A stretch of DNA of 64,000 nucleotides from Zanthoxylum bungeanum (taxonomy: Eukaryota; Streptophyta; Magnoliopsida; Sapindales; Rutaceae), in assembly GCA_019454045.1 (NCBI GenBank), contig SKCR01021442.1:1-64000 (forward strand). Direction: 5' to 3'. A model generated the notes under the pieces. The model searched no databases. It saw only the letters and a list, made by a program, of their open reading frames with translations, and was not told where the DNA came from. This document shows positions 1 through 11,032 of this stretch, in pieces. The first letter of the stretch is position 1, and each line of letters begins with the position of its first letter. Both the position numbers and the translations under genes were made by a program.

Positions 1-97
1 CTTCTCTTGTATACCTTTTGGCTGTACACTCATTTTTATTCCATAAAACACTTTTCGAGGCTTCCACAAATTGTTAAGCGAAAGTACAGAACCGTAC

Positions 98-109
98 ATG
101 GCGAGCTAG
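98..109 (+). promoter_or_regulatory. minimal upstream ORF of the PPR gene
   Basis: ATG GCG AGC TAG lies 35 bases upstream of the chosen PPR start, in another frame, and its first codon has a G at +4. If the transcript begins before 98, ribosomes would meet this three-codon ORF first and could reinitiate at 144. Whether it is in the mRNA is not visible, because the promoter is largely outside the window. Confidence 0.35.
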
Positions 110-143
110 CTGTAGAGGCTCCGCTCTATTGTTCCGCGATGCA

Positions 144-2507
144 ATGCGCCGTGGGAGAAAAATCATATATTCTTCTCTCAATTCGGCATCACTCCAGCTG
201 CGCAACATCCTCTTATTGGCCTCTGTCACCAAAACCCTCACAGAGTCTGGCACTCGCAATCTTGACCCTCGATCCATTCCCATCTCGGAGACTCTGGTCG
301 TCCAAGTCCTGGGCAAGAGCTCCCTCGACCCATCAAAGAAAATCGACTTTTTTCGATGGTGCTCTTCTCTCAGACCTTTTTACAAACACACTGTCTGCAC
401 TTACTCTCGCATTTTTAGGACCGTTTGTAAATCCGGATTCCTCGAGGAAGTCCCCGGTTTGTTGAATTCAATGAAGGAGGATGACGTTGTTGTCGATTCT
501 GAGACTTTTAAGCTATTGCTAGAGGCGTATATTAAATCAGGTAAGATTGATTTTGCGCTTGAGATTCTTGATTATATGGAAGAATCAGGGACTAGTTTGA
601 ACCCAAAGGTTTACGATTCCATTCTTATAGCTTTAATTAGAAAAAAACAGGTGGGTTTAGCATTGTCTATATTACTTAAGCTTCTTGAAGCTTGTAATGA
701 CAATTCAGTTGTTGAATCGCTTCCTGGTTGTTTTGCCTGTAATGAATTGTTATTTGCTCTTAGAAAGTCAGATATGAGAGTAGAATTTAAACAAGTTTTT
801 GAAACACTCAAGGAAAAAAAGGGGTTTGAGTTTGATATTTGTGGTTATAATATATGTATTCATGCATTAGGGTGTTGGGGTGAACTGGGTACCTCTTTGA
901 GGCTGTTTAAAGAGATAAAGGAAAAGGGTTTGATTCCGGATTTGCACACCTATAATAGCTTGATTCAGGTGCTTTGCATGGTTGGGAAGGTGAAAGATGC
1001 GCTGATTGTGTGGGAAGAACTGAAAGGGTCTGGTCATGAGCCAAATGAGTTAACTTTTAAAAATATAATTCAGGGGTGTTGTAAATCGTTTAGAGTGGAT
1101 GATGCATTGAAGATTTTTAGTGAAATGCAGTATAATGGGTTCGTTCCTGATACTGTGGTGTATAATTCTCTTCTAAATGGAATGTTCAAGGCAAGGAAAG
1201 TTATGGAAGCGTGCCAATTGTTCGAGAAAATGGTTCAGGATGGGGTAAGAACCTCATGTTGGACACACAATATATTGATTGATGGGTTGTTTAGGAATAG
1301 AAGGGCTGAGGCAGCTTACAATTTGTTTTGTGATTTGAAGAAGAAGGGGAAGTTTGTGGATGCGATTACTTTCAGCATCGTTGTCTTGCAGCTATGTAGG
1401 GAGGGGCAACTTGAGGACGCACTACGACTGGTGGAAGAAATGGAAGGCAGAGGCTTTGTTGTTGATCTAGTTACAATAACTTCCCTTTTGATTGGTTTCC
1501 ATAAAAATGGTAGGTGGGATTGTACAGAGAGGCTGATAAAGCACATTAGGGATGATAATTTAGTGCTAGATGTTCTCAAATGGAAAGCTGATGTGGAGGC
1601 TGCAATGAAAAGTAGAAAGAGCAAAAGAAAGGATTATACACCAATGTTCCCATCCAAAGGCGACTTGAGCGAGATTATGAGTCTAATATGTTCTACTGAC
1701 TCAGAAACAGATACCAATCTTGGTTCAGAAGATGGTTATGCTAAGGATGAGGAAAGTCCATTAACTGAAATCGATGAATGGTCATCATCTCCATATATGG
1801 ATAAATTGGCCAATCAAATAAAGTCCGACTGTCATTCATCTCAGCTGTTTTCTCTGGCTGGGGGCCAGCGGGTTCAAGGAAAAGAGATGGCTACTTTCGA
1901 TATTGACATGGCCAATACTTTCTTGTCTATATTTCTAGCCAAAGGGAAGCTGAACTTAGCCTGTAAGTTGTTTGAGATATTTACCGATATGGGAGTTGAT
2001 CCAGTTAATTACACTTACAATTCTATGATGAGCTCATTTGTCAAGAAAGGTTATTTCAATCTGGCATGGGGTGTCCTAAATGAGATGGGTGAGAAGGTTT
2101 GCCCTACAGATATAGCGACATACAATGTAATAATTCAAGGTTTGGGGAAGATGGGAAGAGCTGATCTAGCCAGCGCTATTCTGGATAAGTTAATGAAGCA
2201 GAGTGGTTATCTTGATGTAGTTATGTACAACACCCTGATTAATGTACTAGGAAAGGCTGGTCGATTTGATGAAACAAATAAGTTTTTTGAGCAGATGAGG
2301 ACTAGTGGAATTAATCCTGATGTTGTCACTTTTAATACACTGATTGAAGTTCATGGCAAAGCAGGTCGATTGAAGGAAGCACATAAATTCTTAAAAATGA
2401 TGTTGGATTCAGGCTGCTTGCCGAACCATGTCACTGACACAATATTGGACTTTCTTGGTAGGGAAATTGACAAGTTGAGGTATCAAAAGGAATCAATGAT
2501 GAAGTAA
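144..2507 (+). CDS. P-class pentatricopeptide repeat protein, organelle-targeted
   Basis: Intronless reading frame of 787 codons from the first in-frame ATG at 144 to TAA at 2505. The frame is open from a stop at 75, but no ATG lies between 75 and 144, and a TTG at 129 is not a credible plant start. The N-terminus (MRRGRKIIYSSLNSAS) is rich in Arg and Ser with no acidic residue for about 30 positions, as expected of a mitochondrial or plastid presequence. About twelve 35-residue PPR motifs follow in two blocks, roughly residues 86-190 plus 234-470, and 589-763, with typical openings such as TYNSLIQVLC, VYNSLLNGMF and TFNTLIEVHG. An acidic, Ser-rich linker (~485-585) separates them. There is no E, DYW or SMR tail, so it is P-class: the family binds organellar RNA for stability, splicing or translation. 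The two-block layout recalls Arabidopsis At4g01570 (from memory, not searched). The RNA target is unknown. Confidence 0.93.
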   Translation: MRRGRKIIYSSLNSASLQLRNILLLASVTKTLTESGTRNLDPRSIPISETLVVQVLGKSSLDPSKKIDFFRWCSSLRPFYKHTVCTYSRIFRTVCKSGFLEEVPGLLNSMKEDDVVVDSETFKLLLEAYIKSGKIDFALEILDYMEESGTSLNPKVYDSILIALIRKKQVGLALSILLKLLEACNDNSVVESLPGCFACNELLFALRKSDMRVEFKQVFETLKEKKGFEFDICGYNICIHALGCWGELGTSLRLFKEIKEKGLIPDLHTYNSLIQVLCMVGKVKDALIVWEELKGSGHEPNELTFKNIIQGCCKSFRVDDALKIFSEMQYNGFVPDTVVYNSLLNGMFKARKVMEACQLFEKMVQDGVRTSCWTHNILIDGLFRNRRAEAAYNLFCDLKKKGKFVDAITFSIVVLQLCREGQLEDALRLVEEMEGRGFVVDLVTITSLLIGFHKNGRWDCTERLIKHIRDDNLVLDVLKWKADVEAAMKSRKSKRKDYTPMFPSKGDLSEIMSLICSTDSETDTNLGSEDGYAKDEESPLTEIDEWSSSPYMDKLANQIKSDCHSSQLFSLAGGQRVQGKEMATFDIDMANTFLSIFLAKGKLNLACKLFEIFTDMGVDPVNYTYNSMMSSFVKKGYFNLAWGVLNEMGEKVCPTDIATYNVIIQGLGKMGRADLASAILDKLMKQSGYLDVVMYNTLINVLGKAGRFDETNKFFEQMRTSGINPDVVTFNTLIEVHGKAGRLKEAHKFLKMMLDSGCLPNHVTDTILDFLGREIDKLRYQKESMMK

Positions 2508-3429
2508 TAAGGATGATGATTCTTGAAGAATGATTTGCTGGTAAGATTAGCTTGAGGATATTCAAATCTTGCTCCTCTGGTAATCGACCTGAACGAGTAT
2601 TTCTCCAAAATTGTGGTTGCTTACAAAGTCATATTGGTTTAATAGTTGTCAATATATGAATGCATTTTGTTCTCTGTTACTATCACCTAGTTTGTTGTTG
2701 TTATAGAAACTATACTTGATTGCCTATCAATTGAGCAAGAAAGGGCTGCAACTAAATCCATGACTAATTTGTTGAGTATAAATTTTTCGTCAATGCAATA
2801 TGTGTAAAAATAATCTCAAATTTTGATATGAACACAAGATTTTATTGTCGAATTATCATGTTTGATTTTCAGCATACAAGATTTCGGTCACAAATATCTT
2901 GAAACATTCATGAAAGGGTTACTATCAAGAACAGAAAGAATGATACAAACTCAAAGAAACATATAAAAAATCACACATTATCGAAAGCCGCGACCTGAAG
3001 CAATTAAAAAATCAAGAAAAAGAAATCAAAAATACGCCTAAAAGAAGAGTGTCTGTGCAGTAAAACTCTACAAATAATAAAATCAAAAATACAATACATA
3101 AGTTGGCAAAAAGTGTTTTCTTATTGCTTGATTATCAAAAAGTCAAGCTCTTACTCTAGGGATTCTCGTGCTATTTATATTACTTTGTTACAAGGAATAA
3201 AAACAAAAACGGTTACATTTCATTCACGTTTCCCACTAATTGGCTCACTCTCTAGAATTTCGAAACTTCCCTATTCTGGATGATTGTCCAGCTTAAAGAA
3301 ACAGAAAGTAATTAATTGGTTATATGCTTCAATGTTTAGAAGATTCGTGTCATCAAGGAGCTGATATCTCATGTCTAATCCTTGTGTGACATGTGCTTGC
3401 CTTCGTGGGAGTCAAGCTAGGTATGGATT
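2508..3429. other. PPR 3' flank, no gene seen
   Basis: AT-rich sequence after the PPR stop. It should contain the 3' UTR and polyadenylation site, but no single signal stands out; an AATAAA-type run near 3197 is one of several weak candidates. No open frame, repeat or RNA gene was recognised. It is the only non-repetitive spacer between the gene and the transposon-filled remainder. Confidence 0.6.
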
Positions 3430-3920
3430 TCCAACTGGTGAGTCCTGAATTCAAATCCTGATAGAAGTCCTGCTATCAGACTTTGATGATTGGTCCTAAC
3501 GTCAGACTCTGATAGAGGTTCTGACTTCAGACCATGGTGGTGGGTACTGCTTCCAAACTCTGATGATAAGTTTTGTGATAAACTCTGATGATCGGTCCAA
3601 AATGTTGATTCTGACAGGAGATCTTGGACTCCTCTTCGTCTGGCCACGTGTCATTTCACCAGATGCTTGGTTTTCCCCCAAATATTTCCCCATAGCATTA
3701 TTTTGAATACAATGATGGGAACAAATGAATGTACTGTTTGCACTATACATCCTCTAAAGTTTGGGCCCTTAATGGACTTTTGGGTATTATGGGTTGCATC
3801 TTTGTTTCCTCGAGTGCCTGACCGTCATGTCCCGCAAATATCAATTTGGCTGCCTTTGTCAACTTCATCAGTTCAAAGTTTCAAATTTCAAACCCTTGCA
3901 CTCCCTTCTCGTGCGAAACC

Positions 3921-3929
3921 ATTTATATC
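3921..3929 (+). promoter_or_regulatory. possible TATA box of the antisense ORF
   Basis: TTTATATCT lies about 45 bases upstream of an ATG in good plant context (ACCATGGCC at 3971-3979). The spacing suits a short 5' UTR starting near 3955. Motif and spacing are the only support. Confidence 0.3.
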
Positions 3930-3972
3930 TAGCACTCTCTTCCAAATCTAAGCTCACAACCTTTCAGCTACC

Positions 3973-6840
3973 ATGGCCTCGTCATCTTCTTCCGACGACA
4001 AGATTCAGCACCTGAGGGAGGACACTGATGTTCCTCAGGACATCTACCTACAGCCCCTCCATGAGAGCGCGTCCCTCTAGGAAACTAACATCAATGTTGT
4101 CCGTAGCAGTGGCATCGTTCTAGAGGAGTAAGACTTTTGGATCCTTCGGTTCCCCCTTCATCCTCACTTCCAATACATATGTGTACTCTGCAACTTGCAC
4201 CTGATTTAGCTAACCCCAAACGGCCTTAGGTGCGTTGTGGGTTTCATTATCTTTTCCATGGTCAACGATTCACACCTCACAATCCGCGACTTCTTCTATC
4301 TCTTTTCCCATACTTAGGTTGGGTCTGCCGACAGCATGGATAGGTACACATTTGCACCCCAAAAGTCAATAATTATGTTCATATGGTTACCTACCTCATA
4401 CAAGGACAAGTTTTCCAAGGGTCTGCCAATGGTGATTGGCAATTGGTAGACCGACATAGTCGACTGTGTTGTCTTTCCTCTGCGACTGTCGATGAACCAA
4501 GGTATTTTGTCAGTTCCATTTTCTGAGTTTAAAGTTTACGCCTTTCTAGCCGATTGTAGGGTCTTATATGGTTTTCTTCTTTTCTCTTTCTAACTTATGG
4601 TTCTGTATACATTACGCCTTACCTTCTGCATCGGTTCGTGGCCCCGAGGAGGAATGAGGTGTTTCATATCAACATGGTGGTTAATATGGATGACCTTCAG
4701 GCTCTGATGTGTTGTGGCCTAACATCTCGCTTTTAAGTACCGGTGACCTTTCGTCTCTATTTTAGGAGAAGGATCAGAAGTGGTTTGCTCGTCATAAGGC
4801 TTATTTTGACGAGAGATTTATGGGCAAGCAGATGTCTATCAAGGGTTTTAACCTCCATGCCCCTGAGTCTAGTGCGGCTTTCGAAATCATTCCCATGACG
4901 ATCATGATTGGGTTAACTTGAAAAAAATCAAAGGGAAAAAGAAATGTTCTAAATAGAGCAGAGACCCATATGTGAAAAGGGTCAGCCAAAAGTTTCATTA
5001 CAAGCTTGAAAATTTGGGCTCTGAACTATTAGCTGCTGCATCAGAGGGTATCTCTGATGATCTCGTCGTAATTTTAAAGATAAAGCCCAACGCTGCTACA
5101 ACCTAAACTCTATAGCAGTCCCCCCTGCTGCCCCCGTCGCATCGAAAAAGCCTTATGTTACTTCTTATGCTGTAGTTAAACTTCCTTATGGTGCTACATC
5201 ACCTCATGGCAAGGCCAGTTCAAAGAGGAATGTCCTTTGTGCCTCTTTTTTTTCCTTGTTGGGATTCCTATTTCTATACTAATGAGTCTCCAATTCCCCT
5301 AGATGATGAAGAGGGTCAGCTCCAGCATCACCGCAAGAAATAGAGGATTGAGAGTGAGCTGGTAAGCTCTTAAGAGGCTGAGATAAGGCCAAGCTCTACA
5401 GCTACTACTTATAGGTCTGGTGCCATGTCATCAGAATCTGCTTTGCCTACCACCCAACTCGGCCCAGACTTAGTTCTGTCTGCATCTCTGCTCATTTCCT
5501 CTACCTCGAGGTCCATTATTTTGGTCTCCTAGTCGCCTATTTCTTCTTCTGGATCTCCATTTCTTCTTCTGCACTACCTCCGGTATAACCTCTTTCAAAG
5601 CCTTCTGTAAGTCTCGTACCGCAACTCTCTGAACCGTCACCTGTGAATGTTTTTGCCTTTGATGCTAGGGAGTTTAAGAATCTATTGGGTTCCATATGCT
5701 CGATCGTTTCCTCTCCCTCGGCACATCAGGGTCCGCTTTCCTTATTCCAAGATCCTACCCTCAGTAGTAAGATCCTTCAATTCAGTTGGATGAGTGCCAT
5801 TTGCGCAACCCTGCTGTTTAGGACGTCAGAGATCCACCTCCAGGAGGCTTAAAATGATATGGATCAAGCTTTAGAAATGATGGAGTCGATGATGATGGAG
5901 TTGGAGCGCGAGGCCGAGGCTCGCAAGAAGGATGTGTCTTCTTTGGCAGCCACTCAGTCGAAGCTTGATGAGAGGTTTGCTCAGTGGGAGACTGAAAATC
6001 GGGACCTTCGTGAGGACCTGGCCTCGATTGTCCATGAAAATAAGGGGCTTCATCTTGAAGTACCCAAGGTTCAACAAGTAAGGCTCTCTCTTTTGGAATT
6101 TCTGACTTTACTCTATTTCTAGACATTTTCTGTTTCTCATGTGTTGTTTTTTTGCAGGATATGGAGGCATCTCAGAGGCATCGAGATGAGTTCCTCCACA
6201 AGCACTTTGTTTTGAGCGTGGAAGTCCCTAAACTGTAGGAGCAGTTGCAGGGTGCTGATGATCGTCGTCAGGATGAGCTAGAGCTTATTTTTTCCCAGTC
6301 CTACACTCGATACAACATCATCAGCTAGGTGAATAGTGCCAAGTGTTATCGCTTAGGTTAAGAGGACCGCTTCAAGGATCTTGCTGACAGCTAGGGAGGT
6401 CTTGATGAGTGTGATGTTGTTGCGGGAGATGTGGACCAGAAATACGATCCAAACCATCATATCCAAATGGGCCTCAGAATCAGATTTTTGGATGATCACA
6501 TGGATGATGCCGAGGAAAGACTAGGTTTCTAGGACATTGCGGAGGCTTCTGAATCTTTGGGTGTTTCCACACATCTTCAGGCTGACCCAAACCTCCCCCT
6601 GGTCCTTTTGGGGGCTGCTTCGTTCAGGGTGTTCCTGTTCTGGCTGCTCAAGTGGTCCATTAAGCTTATTTGATGCTCTAGGCTCCTTCTGCTCTCCTGA
6701 GACTTCTTGCCCATACCGTAGACCCGCCACTTCCTGCTATTGAGTCTTCTTCATCAATTTTGCTAGCTACTACACATTCTCCAGGAGGTGCGGCCACTCG
6801 TTCTGCAGGTTCTTCTCGTGCCCGAGGTCTTATACAATAA
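3973..6840 (+). pseudogene. antisense extra ORF of the Tat element (putative gypsy-type transposon protein), broken
   Basis: Begins MASSSSSDDKIQHL at a strong start context. One frame is followed through at least 160 codons, broken by stops at 4078 (TAG), 4129 (TAA), 4207 (TAG), 4315 (TAG) and 4447 (TAG). Segments such as RFPLHPHFQYICVLCNLHL and IRDFFYLFSHT resemble the N-terminal domain called 'putative gypsy type transposon' in plants (Pfam PF04195, by recollection). The middle is hard to follow. From 5859 a heptad-rich Glu/Lys/Arg stretch (MELEREAEARKKDV, LDERFAQWETENRDL) predicts a coiled coil that continues after an intron (6078-6157) to at least 6532. A Ser/Ala/Gly-rich tail ends at TAA 6838. 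The function of such ORFs is not established. The ORF runs opposite to the element's pol. Confidence 0.62.
6078..6157 (+). other. spliceosomal-type intron in the antisense ORF
   Basis: An 80-base GT-AG intron. The donor is CAA|GTAAGG, the acceptor is a T-rich tract ending TTTTTTTGCAG|GAT, and the interior is T-rich. Removing it joins two codons in phase and continues the coiled-coil frame (exon 2 begins DMEASQRHRDEF), whereas read-through soon meets a stop at 6120. The signals remain consensus although the ORF carries many stops. Confidence 0.7.
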
Positions 6841-6907
6841 TGTTATAGATTTCTATGGCATTTGTGCCTCTATTTATTTTATGTAATCTATTCTGTTTTT
6901 TCATATG

Positions 6908-6913
6908 AATAAA
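6908..6913 (+). terminator. polyadenylation-like signal of the antisense ORF
   Basis: AATAAA lies about 70 bases after the apparent stop of the antisense ORF, preceded by a TTATTTTATGTAATC region typical of plant far-upstream elements. This suggests the antisense ORF once had its own 3' end formation signal. Confidence 0.4.
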
Positions 6914-7129
6914 AGAAGTATTTCTTTTTCAGGTCCTTCTATTTTTTCATTATCTTTGAATAAGAAATCGGGTCTTGGCGTCAAACCTCTGACGGAGTTG
7001 GCACACACTCTAGTGAGTCATTCCGAGTACATTCGGTTAGAGAATCAGAACTCTGACATGTATTAATTCATCATCAGCAGTAGAGTGTTAGAGTATATGA
7101 CTGGGATGGGTCGTCAGCCCTATGAGACT

Positions 7130-7632
7130 GATGGGTTGGGTCACCCTCATATCAAAGGCCTTGGCTAACGCTATGGGGACAAGTACAGAAGAGGCCCCGT
7201 CATTTTCATTCAAGAGTCAACTACGGATGTCGGGATCTCTTGGCACGTAAGGTTCTACCTTCATGTGTCTGTAATGGCGACTCTACCCTGTCCTAGTTTC
7301 TATATAGACTTCGAGAAGTTCCTCTCATCAGTGTTACATAGAAGGTTCTGAAGCCTTCCGAGCTCTTTCTTGTCATGTATCGCTCCGAGGAGTCAAGTAG
7401 GTACTCTGAGTATGATCATGGGGTTTAGGGAAGTGTTAAGGGTTGGTACTCTTGGAGCTACTGGGATTATGTGGCGGAGGCTAGGAATCGTCAGATGAGG
7501 CATCCTTCTGCCACTGCTTTCTGGCTAGGGAAGGCGCACAATATCGCCAAACAAATCTCTAAGAAGAGAATACGGAGCTGGGTATCTTTTGAGGAGTATG
7601 AGGAGGCACATCGTCAGTTTCGTTGGAAATAG
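7130..7632 (+). pseudogene. second antisense coding remnant, family not recognised
   Basis: From 7300 to the TAG at 7630 one + strand frame reads as plausible protein: KPSELFLVMYRSEESSR, then WYSWSYWDYVAEARNRQ, then TAFWLGKAHNIAKQISKK, with only two TAG stops (7339, 7426). Just upstream a different frame looks protein-like (VIFIQESTTDVGISWHVRF, then FYIDFEKFLSSVLHRRF), so a frameshift near 7320-7340 is likely. Aromatic-rich motifs (WYSWSYWDY) give it a distinct look. It lies between the first antisense ORF and the tandem repeats and is in the same orientation, so it may be a further exon or a separate ORF of the Tat element. I do not recognise the family. Confidence 0.45.
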
Positions 7633-7789
7633 AGATGACATGGCTCCATTTCCTTCTTGTAGCTAGTGCTCTGGTGGGATTACTTTTGTATTTTGTACAA
7701 ATTTGTATTTTGCGAAGAAAAGATGTAATATAACACTTTATTTAACGTTGAATTTTGGGTCGTCAATGTGTTCCATATTTGCCATTGTT

Positions 7790-8135
7790 TTCTTTTATTT
7801 TTCTTGCCAGACCCTGATAGGCCCTCCTCATAGGATCTGACACCTTTGTGCTCGGATGGGCTTGTTTATCACATCCTAGAGACTTCTTGGACTCTTTGGT
7901 CAGATGCTAATAGGCATTCACCCTAAGGGTCTAATGTTTTTTTTCTTACATGCGTCATTGGTTTCTTTTTCCAAGCCAGACCCTGACAGACATTTCCTCT
8001 TTGGGGTCTTATATTTAGATACTTCAAGTGCTGATGGGTTTTTCTACCATATATCCGAGTCTTCTCGTCAGACCCTGACATGTATTCTCTCTTTAAGGTT
8101 TGGTGCTTTGAATCTTGAAGCGCTGATGGGTTTTC
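7790..8135. repeat. degenerate ~90-113 bp tandem repeat, left part
   Basis: Units contain 'cagaccctgacag', 'ttccctctttggggtct' and 'tgatgggtttttctaccat'. The last motif recurs at about 8036 and 8126. The block is cut at 8135 by the LARD insertion and continues at 17460 in phase. Confidence 0.75.
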
Positions 8136-10671
8136 TGTTAGGGTTGGTGCTCGGACTGCCAATTCGGATCGTATTTATGTCATATTCATAAATACGAGCA
8201 ATTGTATTTTCCATAATAATACTAATTTTAGTGGTAGCACCCTTATCTTTTATACACCTATTCTATCTAATTGCGATTAGATATTTCATTACGATTAGAT
8301 CGAAACTAAATTATGTTTAGTGATACGTATATATTAGACAAAGATCCTAGGATTTACAAAATAATGCGTAGTTACAATGTAGTTTGTAATTGACATTGGG
8401 AATTGCACTATTAGATGTATATCCTTAAATAAAGTTCCTGGTCAAGATTTTCTAACACGGGTCGGTTAGTAAAATCTGCTGAGACCAGTACATGTCGTAT
8501 ATCGTGACTTGGTCTGATGGTTTATCCCAGTGAACCATGAGTCTCGGGAGACTCGTATAGACATGTAGGTTTTTATTTGGTAAGACACTAAATGACTCAC
8601 TGAAGGTTTCCTAATAGATGTTACACCAACATCAATAGGAACCTTCTCGAGTTGGGCGAGCATAGTGGTCATTCGACTTGAGATACCACCGTGGATATAT
8701 GAGCTATCCTCCACACTTTGATGGAAGCCACGTCAACGATCAAGCCATGATCAGACCTCCGCTTGTTCGTTGGGTTTGGACTGATGCTCATGATATCATG
8801 TGCGTATCAAGATAGGATCCGTCAGTCCTGTGTACAGGGCATATGCATCCTCACGTGTTTACGATCTAGTAAATCTATAGCCGTGGTATAACTTCAGAAA
8901 TCAGTTCTGAGTGTTATTTAGAGATCGTAAATTGAAAGTTGACTGTATTATACCGAACGGATTTGACGTTTATATCTATATCCCAAGTATAATATGAATA
9001 GCCTGTGATAGATGGATTATACGTATGTAATGACCTCGACTTGCATGGTTTAGCGAGATTATCTGTAGTCATCATAATCAATGAGTGGGTGGATTGTGGA
9101 CACGAAATTATATTTCGTGACGGATAAATCTAAACTTAGAGAGTCCCACAATATGAAATGTACTCGTTGAGCACTTGGGCAACTCGATATGGATAATACA
9201 GATTATTCATAATACTTCACCGGATTAAATGAGTTAATTCGGATCGTTTAATCGGTTAAACGATAACATATGCAATTAGGAGATTTTGTCCGATAATAAT
9301 TATTGTGTATTTGTATTTGATACATAATACGATTAGATACACATTAATTACTCATCAAATGAGATTTTGACACATGCCATATATATATATGTATTTTTTT
9401 TTAATGTAAATAAAAATACATATATAGTTGTTAATTAATTATTTAATTGTTAAATAATTAAATAATTAAAAATTCAAGCCTTATCCATTAGTCATTATTG
9501 TATATGATACATGGTGACAAATAATTGGGACATATGGCATGCATTGAATAAAATTTATATGTGTCCAATTATGATTTGATCATATAAAGTATTTGATTTT
9601 AATTAGATTAAAATTTTGAAAAAGGACAAATATGCCCTTATAATTCGTTCTTCAAAGAATTAAAAAGGGAAATGTTTTTTTCTTCTTCTTTGAACACTGT
9701 CCATCAACGTCCTAGCTCCAAAAGAATGGGTTTCAAAAAAGGTTTGTAGAATCAATGGAAAATTGAAGGAAATTCAAGGAAAAAGCTTGGGTATTTAGAG
9801 ATTAAAGGTAATCCTTCATCCCCTTGAGCTTAGAAAATTGTTTTCTTGTTTCTTGAATTATTAGATATGATCTAGGGTTCCTTCAATTCTGATTTTTTTG
9901 GGACTTTTGTTTGTGGTTTATGGAGATGGAAGTATAGGTATGTGTGAAGTGTGTTTTGGTTGATATTAATGTAATATTAGGCCAATTTGTTCAAATTGTT
10001 GTTGGACAACCATGTTGGAATTCTAGAGTGTGATAGCCACTCATATCATGCCTAGAATTATTCTAGAGTGATTCATATATGGTGACTTTAGTTGGTGGTT
10101 AGATTAATTTGATTAATCTTGAAACATTTGGATTTAAGCATGAAAATTGGGCATTTTCGTTTTCTGGTATAGACCTGGAAATGAATCTGATTTAGTGATG
10201 AATTTGATGTCTTAGGAGTGCTATGGATGTGTTTTGGGAGTTGGCACAATTTCCGGAAAGTGTTTCCGACTTGAAATAAGCGAAAACGGCCAAAAACGGC
10301 GTTACCGGGTGGATTTTGAGCCAACCGGGTGATGGCTTTCCAAATAGTGAGTCCGTCACTGTTCGGGCAGCCCATGAACTGCCCTGACACTATTGGAGCT
10401 GACCTGGGCACTTTCCATAAGTATCGGATAGTTGGTTCGGTCAAAAACGCGTTTTAGGCAATTTTATGGAAAAACAGTTTTCGTAAAAGTTTCGCGAGTT
10501 TTCAACTTGTTAATGTCAATATTTGATATTGAATAAATAGGTTTAGGTGAAATATGAATAAATTATTCATATTAGATATTGAATAATTTATTTTGTATTT
10601 TGAAAGAGTTTTAAAATATGATTTCGCCCGGACCCGCGCTTCCGCTGCGCCCAATGCCCAAAACCCCAACA
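8136..10671 (+). repeat. LARD 5' LTR
   Basis: 2536 bases, TGTTAGGGTT to CCCCAACA, matching 14921-17459 over the whole length. In a 190-base sample near the start about 13 positions differ; other stretches differ less. The interior is AT-rich with long A/T tracts near 9360-9480 and CpG-containing stretches near 10240-10440 and 10620-10650. Confidence 0.92.
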
Positions 10672-10675
10672 AAAA

Positions 10676-10687
10676 CGGTATCAGAGC
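10676..10687 (+). other. LARD primer-binding site
   Basis: CGGTATCAGAGC starts four bases after the 5' LTR. It matches the usual TGGTATCAGAGC, complementary to the 3' end of initiator tRNA-Met, with one mismatch at the first position. Confidence 0.75.
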
Positions 10688-11032
10688 GGGTCTGATGCTT
10701 CATCCAATGCATTATTCATGCTTGATATTAGATATATAATCCAATTTTAATGTTCGCACATGCTAAGATTCTAGATATGTTTCTTAACTGTTCGGTTCTA
10801 CGCTAACGAATATGTAACGGAAATTTAATTGTTAAATTATGTTATATTTTCTAAGGTAGAATTGAATTGTTTAGAAAATGATTTAGATTAAAATTATGCA
10901 TTTGATGTAGATTAAAACTTCCATAGGAAAATCCCCGCTTTTAAATATGGCTGTAAAGTAACATGTATTGGATACATGTTTCTTGGTCTGTCTTGTCAAT
11001 ACGGTTTATGGGTAACTTTCTATGGCTACATC

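Noticed and set aside
7..465. 152-codon open frame overlapping the PPR gene start
   Set aside because: Out of frame with the PPR protein, composition not protein-like for a family, and explained as a shadow of the PPR coding sequence.
4738..4766. Possible small intron in the first antisense ORF (GTACC...TTTTAG)
   Set aside because: About 30 bases is too short for plant splicing, and the surrounding frame is too decayed to judge.
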